A DNA stretch of 64,000 nucleotides from Mesonia aestuariivivens (GTDB lineage Bacteria; Bacteroidota; Bacteroidia; Flavobacteriales; Flavobacteriaceae): positions 276,094-340,093 of the forward strand of contig NZ_JAHWDF010000002.1 in the NCBI RefSeq assembly GCF_019311235.1, written 5' to 3'. The notes under the pieces were generated by a model, which had not been told where the DNA came from, did not search any database, and worked only from the letters and a program-made list of their open reading frames with translations. Shown one piece after another: positions 43,730 to 52,647 of the stretch. Numbering within the stretch: position 1 is the first letter of the stretch; each line of letters opens with the position of its first letter. The translations under genes were made by a program, and so were the position numbers.

Positions 43730-44170
43730 TTAATCTTTAAACACTTGAATTTTCACACTTTTTTCTACTAAATCTGTAAATTTTCCTTTGTAACGAGTTG
43801 CCTTTACCAAGTGGTTATCTATCCAATGGTAATTTCCTCCTCTAGGTTTACCCATTAGTAAACTATGGTATTTAAAACCATTTTCATCTAACCATGTTTC
43901 TGTAATTTCTCTGTGATCTTCTGTGCGTGAAGTGAAAAAACAGATGCGGTGGCCTTTTTCATACCATTTGTTAATAGTGTGTAAGGCATCTTTAAAAGGT
44001 TTACAGGTTTTCATGCGTTCTGGTTCTTCGTTAGGAACGTCTTCTGTAATGGTGCCGTCTATATCGATAAGATAATTTTTAATCTCTTTAGGAAGCACTG
44101 GACTTATCAGTTCTCCGTTTTGAGATTTATCTTTCAGTAAGTTTTCTAAGTCTTTGTTGTTTTCTTCCAA
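43730..44170 (-). CDS. HAD-like phosphatase (LNS2-type)
   Basis: The 146-residue product has the HAD first motif as IDIDGTITEDV around 35-45, the CFFTSRTEDH second motif with Ser/Thr, and a KATRYKGK ending. It is short, lacking a cap domain. Homologues are sometimes called phosphoheptose isomerase-like, without support. Its substrate is unknown. It lies between the two Fe-S genes, with 26 and 6 bases to its neighbours, so it belongs to the same transcript. Confidence 0.75.
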   Translation of the reverse strand: MEENNKDLENLLKDKSQNGELISPVLPKEIKNYLIDIDGTITEDVPNEEPERMKTCKPFKDALHTINKWYEKGHRICFFTSRTEDHREITETWLDENGFKYHSLLMGKPRGGNYHWIDNHLVKATRYKGKFTDLVEKSVKIQVFKD

Positions 44171-44176
44171 AATATG

Positions 44177-45520
44177 TTAGTTTTCGTTAGCCCAATTTAA
44201 TCTGTCCATTTGGTTATATGGCCAAGGAGCACCATTGTTTTCAATATTTCCCATTGCGATGTTTAATTCGTTTGGGGCCGCACTTTGCTCCATTACTAAA
44301 TACCTTCTCATATCTATTATAATAGATAAAGGATCAATACCTATTGGGCATGCTTCTGTACATGCATTACAGGTAGTACAGGCCCAAAGTTCTTCGTTGG
44401 TAATGTAATCACCTAATAACTGCTTTCCATCGTCTTTAAATTCTTTATTTTTTTCAATGTTCTGCCCTACTTCTTCTAGTCGATCACGGGTGTCCATCAT
44501 AATTTTACGAGGAGATAATTTTTTACCAGTTTGATTGGCAGGACATTCTGAAGTACATCTTCCGCATTCTGTACATGTGTAAGAATTTAACAATTGTACC
44601 CAGCTTAAATCTTGTACATCGCTTGCTCCAAATTTTTCAGGTACAGCAGCATCACTTTCTGTAGGTTCTGGTGCTGCAAAAGGATCTGCATTTGGATCCA
44701 TCATTAATTTAACCTCATTGGTTACGGCTTCAAGATTATCTATTTCGCCTTTAGGTTTTAATTTAGCAAAATAAGTATTTGGAAAAGCCAATAAAATATG
44801 AAGGTGTTTAGAATAATATAGATAATTTAAGAAAAATAGTATACCTACAATATGTAACCACCATGCTACTCTTTCTATAATTATTAATGTAGAAATACTT
44901 AAACCATTTATTAAAGGGACTATAAATTGACTGATTGGAAATTCACCCATTATTCCAGCTTCGTTTGCGTAATGATCTGCACCAAGTGTTTGCAATTGAT
45001 AATCTGCGGCATTCATTAATAAGAATAATGCCATTAATACCATCTCAAAATATAAAATGTAATTTGCATCGTCTTTAGGCCAACCTTTCATTTCGTTAGC
45101 CCAAAATCTTTTTAATTTTAAGATATTTCTTCTTACCCAAAATGCAATTACACCTATAAATACTAAAAGTGCAAGTATTTCAAATGAAGCGATTAAAACG
45201 TCATAAGTTTTACCTAGAAAAGAAAACACTCGATGAGTTCCAAAAATCCCATCGATAATGATTTCTAAAACTTCTATATTAATGATTACAAAACCAACAT
45301 AAACTAAAATATGCAAAAAACCAGCAATTGGTCTTTTAACCATTTTTGATTGGCCTAGCGCCACTCTAGCCATGTTAGCAAAACGATCTTTTGGATTATC
45401 GTTTCTATTTATTGATTTCCCTAGTTTAATATATTTAATTAATTTTTTTATGTTTTTAGTAAAAAAACCAATACCAAAAACAAGAATAATCACAAATAAA
45501 AATTGAGAAATCAATTGCAT
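44177..45520 (-). CDS. Membrane 4Fe-4S protein (HdrD/GlpC-like)
   Basis: The 447-residue protein begins with five or so hydrophobic helices (about 5-25, 70-90, 110-130, 150-175 and 215-240), then an acidic linker and two ferredoxin clusters, CTECGRCTSECP near 315 and CTTCNACTEACP near 380. Together with the CCG protein at 42912 it should form a two-subunit quinone-linked oxidoreductase complex, with the electron donor unknown. It starts six bases after the MCE gene end on the same strand. Confidence 0.88.
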   Translation of the reverse strand: MQLISQFLFVIILVFGIGFFTKNIKKLIKYIKLGKSINRNDNPKDRFANMARVALGQSKMVKRPIAGFLHILVYVGFVIINIEVLEIIIDGIFGTHRVFSFLGKTYDVLIASFEILALLVFIGVIAFWVRRNILKLKRFWANEMKGWPKDDANYILYFEMVLMALFLLMNAADYQLQTLGADHYANEAGIMGEFPISQFIVPLINGLSISTLIIIERVAWWLHIVGILFFLNYLYYSKHLHILLAFPNTYFAKLKPKGEIDNLEAVTNEVKLMMDPNADPFAAPEPTESDAAVPEKFGASDVQDLSWVQLLNSYTCTECGRCTSECPANQTGKKLSPRKIMMDTRDRLEEVGQNIEKNKEFKDDGKQLLGDYITNEELWACTTCNACTEACPIGIDPLSIIIDMRRYLVMEQSAAPNELNIAMGNIENNGAPWPYNQMDRLNWANEN

Positions 45521-45526
45521 GTAGTT

Positions 45527-46474
45527 CTATTTTAGTGAATCTTTAGGTTCTTTATATTCTCCTGGATTTTTACCAAACACAGAAAAATGAACATATCTTT
45601 TTGGGTTTAATTTCACATCTTGGAGTAGTTGCTCTAACTGTTTGGTAGCTCGATCTAAATTGTTGTAAACTTTATCGTCTTTCAGTAGTTTTCCAGCAGT
45701 ACCTTCTCCATCATTAAGACCGTCAGCAATTCCTTTAAAATCTTTAATAACACCTTCAAATTCACCTACTAAACGGTTAACTTCTATTTTTGATAATGTA
45801 TCTGAAAAAGAATTTAGATTAGTAGATAATTCATCTAAATTGGTGAAGGTCTTATCTAATTTACCAGAATTTCTTGCCAATAAACCATCTAAGTTATTAG
45901 CTGCATTTTTAAATGAACCCATGGTTTCATTTAATTTGGCAATAGTTGCTTTTAAATTGTCTCTCGTTTCCTGATTTAATATACCATTAATTCCATTTAA
46001 TAAAGAGTCTGCACTTACAACCGTATTTTCAATTTTTTCTTGTAGTGGCTTTAGTCGATCATTTACCAGTTCTAGTAAACCTTCATCAATATCTCCTTTA
46101 AGGGTGTCACCAGACTCTGCTTTTTGACCATTATATTCTGGAATGATAGACATAGACTTACCTCCAATTAGATCTCCACCGTATATCCTAGCCGTACTAG
46201 ATTTTGAAAATTTAAAGTCATTTTGTACCATCATCGTGACCAAAATTCTACCTTTTCCATCTAAAAAATCAATATCTGTTACGCTTCCTACTTGTAATCC
46301 ATTTATGGTAACAGGAGAAGAAACCGCAAGGCCTTCTACATCATTATAGACTGCATAGAAATTTCTATTATTATCTAAAAGGTTGTTACCCTTTAAAAAA
46401 CTATAGCCAAACACCAGAAGGATGATCGCTACGATTGCAAGTAATGCAGTTTTAACTTCGTTAGTTAATTTCAA
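45527..46474 (-). CDS. MCE-domain (MlaD-like) lipid-transfer protein
   Basis: The 315-residue product has one N-terminal membrane helix (about 8-28) and an MCE domain with VYNDVEGLAVSSPVTINGLQVG at about 41-62 and GDLIGGKSMSI, then a long helical tail with repeated Leu-rich and Ser/Asn stretches. It resembles MlaD and so is likely part of a lipid-transport system between the membranes. No mlaE or mlaF is adjacent. It follows the amidase gene by about 54 bases. Confidence 0.88.
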   Translation of the reverse strand: MKLTNEVKTALLAIVAIILLVFGYSFLKGNNLLDNNRNFYAVYNDVEGLAVSSPVTINGLQVGSVTDIDFLDGKGRILVTMMVQNDFKFSKSSTARIYGGDLIGGKSMSIIPEYNGQKAESGDTLKGDIDEGLLELVNDRLKPLQEKIENTVVSADSLLNGINGILNQETRDNLKATIAKLNETMGSFKNAANNLDGLLARNSGKLDKTFTNLDELSTNLNSFSDTLSKIEVNRLVGEFEGVIKDFKGIADGLNDGEGTAGKLLKDDKVYNNLDRATKQLEQLLQDVKLNPKRYVHFSVFGKNPGEYKEPKDSLK

Positions 46475-46528
46475 AAGTATAGGTTTAAGTTATTAGCAAA
46501 TTTAAGGATTAAAAATAGAAAAGCTTAG

Positions 46529-47635
46529 TTATTTTGTCTTACTTTTTAACGCGTCATTAACGCTAATCTTTTTATCTCCTTTAAAAGCAACAATGTAGCA
46601 ATTTTTATATCCGGCTTTTTGGGCCTGTCTTTGTTTTTCTTGAATTTTTACATAATCTGAAGTATCTCCATAATAATATTTGTAGAGCTTACCTTCTTTA
46701 GCTCTTGAAACCCCTTGTAGTCCTTTAAAATTATAAGCTTTAGTTTCTAAAGCACTAGATCCTGCCGCTAATTGTACTTTAAAAGAAATACCCTCATAAA
46801 TTTTTGTAGGTATATCGTCTATGGTAAGATTTTGTTTTACAGAAGTTTCTGAATAATGCAAATTGATACTATGGAAATAATCAACAATCCCTTCTTCTAT
46901 AGATTTAGCTATCTGTGATTTACCTTTATTGGAGTTTAGGTAAGATCCCTCTGGTTTGTAACTTAGAAAACCCACTTCTGTAAGTACACTAGGCATATAC
47001 GTTTCACGAAGCACTAAAAAACCAGCTTGTTTTACTCCTCTATCTAGTCTTTTTAACGTGCCTGTATATTCCTTTTGTATAAAATCTGCTAATAAAATAC
47101 TTTGGTCTAAATATTCTTCTTGCATTAAAGTCATTCCAATATAAGAAGAAGGATCATTGGGATCAAAATTACCATAAGAAACTTTATAATCATCTTCTAA
47201 ATAAATTACAGAGTTTTCTTTAATGGCTACTTCTAAGTTATCTTTATTTCGGTGAAGACCTAATACAAAAGTTTCGGTGCCGTGTGCGTTAGAGTTATGC
47301 CCATTACAATGAACAGACACAAATAGATCTGCTTCTGCTTCATTAGCAATTTCTGCTCTTTTATGTAAAGGAATAAATACATCTGTTGTGCGTGTATATA
47401 TTACTTTAATATTGCTATTTCTTTGTAAAGCCTCCCCTACTTGTAGAGCAATATCTAAAGCAATATTTTTTTCCTTAAATCCATGCCAGCCATTTCCTGA
47501 ATCTTTACCGCCGTGTCCTGCGTCAATAACGACCACAAATTTTTTAGCAGGAGGTTCTTTAGCCGCATAAACGGAAAAGTTACTAACTATTATCAGAAAA
47601 TTTAAAACAATAAATAAAGACTTGTTCGCTTTCAT
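46529..47635 (-). CDS. N-acetylmuramoyl-L-alanine amidase (Amidase_3)
   Basis: The enzyme cleaves the amide between muramic acid and peptide. It has DAGHGGKDSG, a KNIALDI Glu, SVHCNGHN and the final LTEVGFLS with the catalytic Glu. An N-terminal signal peptide is present. Start MKANK at 47635 was chosen; an in-frame ATG 15 bases upstream is the alternative. A C-terminal SPOR-like domain (about 290-370), with YKGLQGV and VAFKG, would bind septal glycan. Divergent from lptD. Confidence 0.92.
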   Translation of the reverse strand: MKANKSLFIVLNFLIIVSNFSVYAAKEPPAKKFVVVIDAGHGGKDSGNGWHGFKEKNIALDIALQVGEALQRNSNIKVIYTRTTDVFIPLHKRAEIANEAEADLFVSVHCNGHNSNAHGTETFVLGLHRNKDNLEVAIKENSVIYLEDDYKVSYGNFDPNDPSSYIGMTLMQEEYLDQSILLADFIQKEYTGTLKRLDRGVKQAGFLVLRETYMPSVLTEVGFLSYKPEGSYLNSNKGKSQIAKSIEEGIVDYFHSINLHYSETSVKQNLTIDDIPTKIYEGISFKVQLAAGSSALETKAYNFKGLQGVSRAKEGKLYKYYYGDTSDYVKIQEKQRQAQKAGYKNCYIVAFKGDKKISVNDALKSKTK

Positions 47636-47768
47636 AATGAAATAATTCATGGCCTAATTTTTGATATTTTTTCAATTTTATAAAATTGTATGTTTACCTT
47701 TCAAAAATATATGTAATTTTGGTTTTTCAAAAAGCAGGCCAAACAATACAAAAATAGTACTATTAGCA

Positions 47769-50477
47769 TTGCAAGCAAACTTAAAATACATAGTTTTAAT
47801 TTATTTTCTTCCACTGTTTTTTTTTGGTGGTTTACGAGCGCAAGAACGAGATAGTATAGCTTCAGTAAACTCCGAATTTAACACACCACAATTGATACCT
47901 GTAAACGATTCATTAAGAATAAACTACATTGAAAATGATTTAGTGGTTTTAGATACTGTGAAGATTGATACTTTGGCAGCTAAAAAAGAAAGTTTCCTTA
48001 CAGATAATGTCACTTCTACAGCTAAAGATTACATAAGATTTGACCGTAAAAATAACAGAGCCTATTTGTACAACCAAAGTAAAATTGTATACGGCGATAT
48101 TACCATTGAAGCTGGTTTAATTATTCTTGATAACCTTAAAAAAGAGGTTTATGCTTTTGGTATTAAAGATTCTACGGGAGCTTACACACAACGTCCCGTT
48201 TTTACACAAGGACAAAATGTAGTAGAGCCTGATAGTATTCGGTTTAATTTTGATTCTGAAAAAGCATTGGTTTACAATTCTAGAACAGATCAAGGTGCAT
48301 TTAAGGTGAAGGGGGAAGTAACCAAACGTCAAAACGATTCTGTGTACTACATGAAAAATGTGAAGTTTACCACTTCTGAAGATGTAGATGATCCTGAATA
48401 TTATTTCTATGCTAGAAAGATAAAAATGGTACCAGACAAGAAGATTGTTACTGGTTTTGTAAATATGTATATTGCAGATGTTCCTACTCCATTAGGCTTA
48501 CCTTTTGGATATTTTCCACTCACTGAAGATCGAGCTTCTGGTTTTATTGTGCCTTCTTTTGGAGACAATAATCAGCGTGGTTACTTTTTGCAAAATGGCG
48601 GATATTATTTTGCTGTTAGTGATTATTTTGATCTTGCTACTTTAGGAAGTTACTACACCAATGGAAGTTATGACTTTAGGGTAGAATCTAATTACAAAGT
48701 TCGTTATAAGTTTAATGGTAGGTTTAATTTTAGGTATGAGAAACTATTAAATGAAGAGCCCGGTTTTCCAAATTATTCAGAGCAGTCTATTTATAATATT
48801 ACTTGGAGTCATTCTCAAGATGCTAATGCAAATCCTGATTCTAGGTTTTCTGCATCGGTAAATTTAGGTAGTAGTAAATATTACAAACAAACCATTAACC
48901 AAACTAACAGTGGTAATTTTTTGAATAATACCATGAATTCATCGGTTTCTTATAATAAAACATTCAGAGGAAAACCAGAGGTGAATTTAACAGTAGCCGC
49001 GACACATCAACAAAACAGTAACAGTGGTGATATTAATATGACCTTACCTACGGTGCAAGCAAGCATGTCAAGAATTTATCCTTTTGAACCTAAATCAGGA
49101 ACTAAAAAAGGTATTATTCAAAATATCAACTTTCAGTATAGTGTACGAGGCGAAAATAGATTTAAAACCAATGATTCTATTTTCTTTAAACCAGAAATGT
49201 TTAAAAATGCTATTAGTGGTATTCAGCACAGTATTCCTATTAACACCAACTTTAAAATCTTTAATCATTTTAGTGTAAGCGCAGGAACTTCTTTTCAAGA
49301 AAACTGGGTATTTAAAACATTTGATCGTTCTTATAACGAAACGACACAAGAAGTAGAAATAGACACCTCAAGAGGTTTTGACGCCTACCGTACCTATAAC
49401 TTTAATACGAGTATAGGAACTACTATTTACGGGATTTTTAATTTCGGAAAAGATAAAAAAATTCAAGCGATACGTCACACCATTCGACCTAGTGTAAGCT
49501 ATAGCATTAACCCAGCTTTTGATCAGTTTTACGACACCTATCTTGTACCAGGAACCTCTGGAGTAGAAGATAAATTAGTTGAATATTCTAGGTTTCAAGG
49601 TTCTTTATATGGAGCACCTGGTAATCGTTATTCTAGCAATATTGGTTTTAGCGTAACTAATGATTTTGAAGCGAAAGTAAAGCCGAAAGATTCTTTAGCT
49701 GAAGAACCTGAAAAACGGAAGCTTTTAAGCAACCTTTCCTTTAGCTCTTCTTACGATTTAGCTGCAGATACACTAGCGCTTGCTCCTTTACAGGTTCGAG
49801 GTACTTTACCCGTAATTCCCAGTAAATTAGATATTAACTTCAATGCAGCTTTAGATCCTTATGCTTTAGATAATAATAATCGCAGGGTTGATGAATGGAA
49901 TATTAATAACGGTGGAAGTTTATTTAGACTAACCCGAGCAAACGTTAGTTTTGGGTACTCATTTTCCGATAAAGATTTTACTAGAGACAAAGATGAAAAT
50001 GATGATGAAACTGAAAATGACACCTATAGACAAGGAGGAAGAAAAGATGATCTTTTTGGTAAAGGCATGAATTATGATGGGACTTTTGAAGATGAAGAAA
50101 AAGAACCAGAAACCGTTGAAGATGATACAGAACGCTATCATTATAAAATTCCGTGGGATTTAAGACTTTCTTACACCATGACTTATAATAACTTAAATAG
50201 ACAGAATGAAATTTCTTCTCACTCGCTTATGTTTTCAGGAAATGTAGAATTGTCTCCTCGTTGGAGCGTAGGTGCTTCTTCTGGTTACGATCTAAAAAAT
50301 AAAGGTTTTACGTTTACTCAGCTTAGATTTCAGCGAGATTTAGAAAGCTGGCGTATGAGTTTTAACTGGACACCTTTTGGTAATCGAGAATCTTGGTATT
50401 TCTTTATAGGGATTAAAGCAAGTGTGCTTAGCGATATTAAATACGATAAGAATAGAGAAAGAGATAGAAATTTATAA
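47769..50477 (+). CDS. lptD: LPS-assembly protein LptD-like (OstA)
   Basis: The protein of about 900 residues has a signal-like hydrophobic segment ending LRAQ, an OstA/LptA-type beta-jellyroll N-terminal domain with repeated YNQSKIVYGDITIEAG strands, and a long beta-barrel C-terminal part rich in Tyr-Asn turns and RFQ strands. It should insert lipopolysaccharide into the outer leaflet. The frame opens upstream at TTG 47661, but TTG 47769 (MQANLK) better fits a signal peptide; no ATG exists. Divergent from the amidase. Confidence 0.85.
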   Translation: MQANLKYIVLIYFLPLFFFGGLRAQERDSIASVNSEFNTPQLIPVNDSLRINYIENDLVVLDTVKIDTLAAKKESFLTDNVTSTAKDYIRFDRKNNRAYLYNQSKIVYGDITIEAGLIILDNLKKEVYAFGIKDSTGAYTQRPVFTQGQNVVEPDSIRFNFDSEKALVYNSRTDQGAFKVKGEVTKRQNDSVYYMKNVKFTTSEDVDDPEYYFYARKIKMVPDKKIVTGFVNMYIADVPTPLGLPFGYFPLTEDRASGFIVPSFGDNNQRGYFLQNGGYYFAVSDYFDLATLGSYYTNGSYDFRVESNYKVRYKFNGRFNFRYEKLLNEEPGFPNYSEQSIYNITWSHSQDANANPDSRFSASVNLGSSKYYKQTINQTNSGNFLNNTMNSSVSYNKTFRGKPEVNLTVAATHQQNSNSGDINMTLPTVQASMSRIYPFEPKSGTKKGIIQNINFQYSVRGENRFKTNDSIFFKPEMFKNAISGIQHSIPINTNFKIFNHFSVSAGTSFQENWVFKTFDRSYNETTQEVEIDTSRGFDAYRTYNFNTSIGTTIYGIFNFGKDKKIQAIRHTIRPSVSYSINPAFDQFYDTYLVPGTSGVEDKLVEYSRFQGSLYGAPGNRYSSNIGFSVTNDFEAKVKPKDSLAEEPEKRKLLSNLSFSSSYDLAADTLALAPLQVRGTLPVIPSKLDINFNAALDPYALDNNNRRVDEWNINNGGSLFRLTRANVSFGYSFSDKDFTRDKDENDDETENDTYRQGGRKDDLFGKGMNYDGTFEDEEKEPETVEDDTERYHYKIPWDLRLSYTMTYNNLNRQNEISSHSLMFSGNVELSPRWSVGASSGYDLKNKGFTFTQLRFQRDLESWRMSFNWTPFGNRESWYFFIGIKASVLSDIKYDKNRERDRNL

Positions 50478-50488
50478 GAAGTATAGTT

Positions 50489-50875
50489 ATGAAAAAAATT
50501 ATTAATACTACAAATGCTCCAGCTCCTATAGGTCCATATAATCAAGCTGTATTAACTGGAAATATGCTCTATACTTCTGGTCAAATTGCCATAGATCCTC
50601 AAACGGGTAAATTATTTAAAGGCGCGATAGAAGAAGAAACTAATTTGGTGATGAACAATCTCGAAGCCATTTTAAAAGAAGCAGGAATGACGTTTGAGCA
50701 CGTGATAAAAACTTCAATTTTTATTAGCGATATGAATAATTTTGGTGCCATCAATAAAGTATACGCAAGTTATTTTAACGAAGCTACTGCTCCGGCTAGA
50801 GAAACCGTAGAGGTAGCAAATTTACCAAAGTTTGTAAACGTTGAAATTAGTGCAATTGCCGCAAAAGATGTCTAA
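50489..50875 (+). CDS. ridA: RidA-family enamine/imine deaminase
   Basis: The 128-residue protein matches RidA: an APAPIGPYNQAV start, LYTSGQIAIDPQTG, the QTNLVMNN-like helix and the APARETVEVANLP Arg that binds the carboxylate of imine intermediates, ending VEISAIA. It hydrolyses 2-aminoacrylate made by pyridoxal enzymes. It follows lptD by 11 bases, likely on the same transcript. Full length is normal. Confidence 0.94.
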   Translation: MKKIINTTNAPAPIGPYNQAVLTGNMLYTSGQIAIDPQTGKLFKGAIEEETNLVMNNLEAILKEAGMTFEHVIKTSIFISDMNNFGAINKVYASYFNEATAPARETVEVANLPKFVNVEISAIAAKDV

Positions 50876-50917
50876 TACTGTAACTTTTTACTACATTTAG
50901 CAATCAAATTAGAATTC

Positions 50918-52645
50918 ATGTTGCTATCTATTTTAGATTGGCTATTTATTATAGCCTTTTTTCTTATAAGTCTTTTTGTTGGGATACTTGTTGCTAAACG
51001 TAGCGGTAAATCATCTCAAAATTTTTTCCTTTCTGGTAGAAATATGCCTTGGTGGCTGTTGGGAGTTTCAATGGTGGCAACTACTTTTGCTGCCGATACT
51101 CCAGGCTTAGTTGCTGGTATTGTAAGAAAAGATGGCGTATACGGAAACTGGATTTGGTGGAGCTTTCTACTCACCGGAATGTTAACCGTATTTTTTTATG
51201 CAAAACTTTGGCGTAAAAGTAATATCACCACAGATTTAGAGTTTTATGAACTTCGTTATAGTGGTAAAAGTGCGGCTATATTAAGAGGTTTTCGTGCACT
51301 CTATTTAGGAGTGTTTTTCAATATTGTAATTATGGCTACCGTTTGTTTAGCAGCCATTAAAATAGGTCATGTAATGTTTGGCTTTTCTGAAGCACAAACT
51401 CTAATTATAGCTTCTATAGTCACGGTTACCTATTCTATGTTAGGTGGCTTGCAGGGCGTGCTAATCACAGATTTTATTCAGTTTATTATTGCCATGATCG
51501 GGAGTATTTGGGCAAGTATTTATATTGTTAACCTTCCTGAAATAGGAAGTTTAGAGAATTTACTTAACCACCCTAGCGTGAGTAACCACACCCAATTGTT
51601 TCCTGATTTTTCTAAGCCTGAAATATTTATTCCATTATTAATTATTCCATTAGCGGTACAGTGGTGGAGTGTTTGGTATCCTGGTTCTGAACCTGGCGGC
51701 GGCGGATATATTGCTCAACGTATGTTGGCTGCTAAGAGTGAGAAACATGCGGTTTGGGCTACTCTTTTTTTTAATATTGCACATTATGCTTTGCGACCTT
51801 GGCCATGGATTATTATTGGCTTAGCCTCTATGATCATGTTTCCTAATTTGGCAAGTTTACAAAAAGCTTTTCCAGATTTGGGAGCCTCTTTTGTAAAAGA
51901 TGATCTCTCTTATCCTGCTATGCTTACTTTTTTACCCAGTGGCTTGTTAGGCATTGTGGTTACCTCTCTAATAGCAGCTTTTATGAGTACCATTTCAACC
52001 CATCTTAATTGGGGAAGTAGTTATGTGGTAAATGATTTTTACGCTCGTTTTGTTAAGCCTCAAGCTTCAGAAAAAGCTAAAGTACTTGTGGGGAGAATTT
52101 CTACTTTAGTCATGATGATAGCTGCAGGGTTTCTAGCATTAGTTTTAGAAGAAGCTAGAGAAGCTTTTAATTTACTTTTACAAATTGGCGCTGGTACAGG
52201 TTTGCTTTTTATTTTACGATGGTTTTGGATGCGTATTAATCCGTTTAGTGAAATTGCAGCAATGGTCACCTCTTTTTTAGTTGCTTTTCTGTTTTTTATT
52301 AATAATAAAATGGATGCTCCTTTGCTTTCGTGGGAATCGCATTGGCAGCTTGTATTTGGTGTTGCTATTACTACGTTAGTTTGGGTTGCGGTAACCTTGT
52401 GCACCTCTCCTAGTAAACCACAAACTATTAAAAAATTTCAAGCTTTAGTTTTTGACAAGGAAGGAATGTTTCATCATTTTAATTATAAAATTATAGCATT
52501 TTTTGCAGGTACAATTGGTGTGTATGCTACTTTGTTTGGAACAGGATTTTATATTTACACCAACTATATTTCAGCATTTATAGCCTATGGAGTAGCTGGA
52601 ATTTGTGCATTTATAATATGGAAAAATTGGGCTAAAATTGTATAG
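50918..52645 (+). CDS. Sodium:solute symporter (SSS family)
   Basis: The 575-residue membrane protein has about thirteen hydrophobic helices and the SSS signatures: FFLSGRNMPWWLLG near the start, the AATTFAADTPGLVAG loop, a MLGGLQGVLITDFIQF segment and the SLIAAFMSTISTHLNWGSSY helix. Such proteins import sugars, amino acids or vitamins with Na+. The exact substrate cannot be told. It starts 43 bases after ridA and could be the last gene of the lptD operon. Confidence 0.9.
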   Translation: MLLSILDWLFIIAFFLISLFVGILVAKRSGKSSQNFFLSGRNMPWWLLGVSMVATTFAADTPGLVAGIVRKDGVYGNWIWWSFLLTGMLTVFFYAKLWRKSNITTDLEFYELRYSGKSAAILRGFRALYLGVFFNIVIMATVCLAAIKIGHVMFGFSEAQTLIIASIVTVTYSMLGGLQGVLITDFIQFIIAMIGSIWASIYIVNLPEIGSLENLLNHPSVSNHTQLFPDFSKPEIFIPLLIIPLAVQWWSVWYPGSEPGGGGYIAQRMLAAKSEKHAVWATLFFNIAHYALRPWPWIIIGLASMIMFPNLASLQKAFPDLGASFVKDDLSYPAMLTFLPSGLLGIVVTSLIAAFMSTISTHLNWGSSYVVNDFYARFVKPQASEKAKVLVGRISTLVMMIAAGFLALVLEEAREAFNLLLQIGAGTGLLFILRWFWMRINPFSEIAAMVTSFLVAFLFFINNKMDAPLLSWESHWQLVFGVAITTLVWVAVTLCTSPSKPQTIKKFQALVFDKEGMFHHFNYKIIAFFAGTIGVYATLFGTGFYIYTNYISAFIAYGVAGICAFIIWKNWAKIV

Positions 52646-52647
52646 GT

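Noticed and set aside
52060..52404. 114-codon minus-strand frame inside the SSS symporter
   Set aside because: The symporter reads through intact with family motifs; the antisense frame has no family resemblance.
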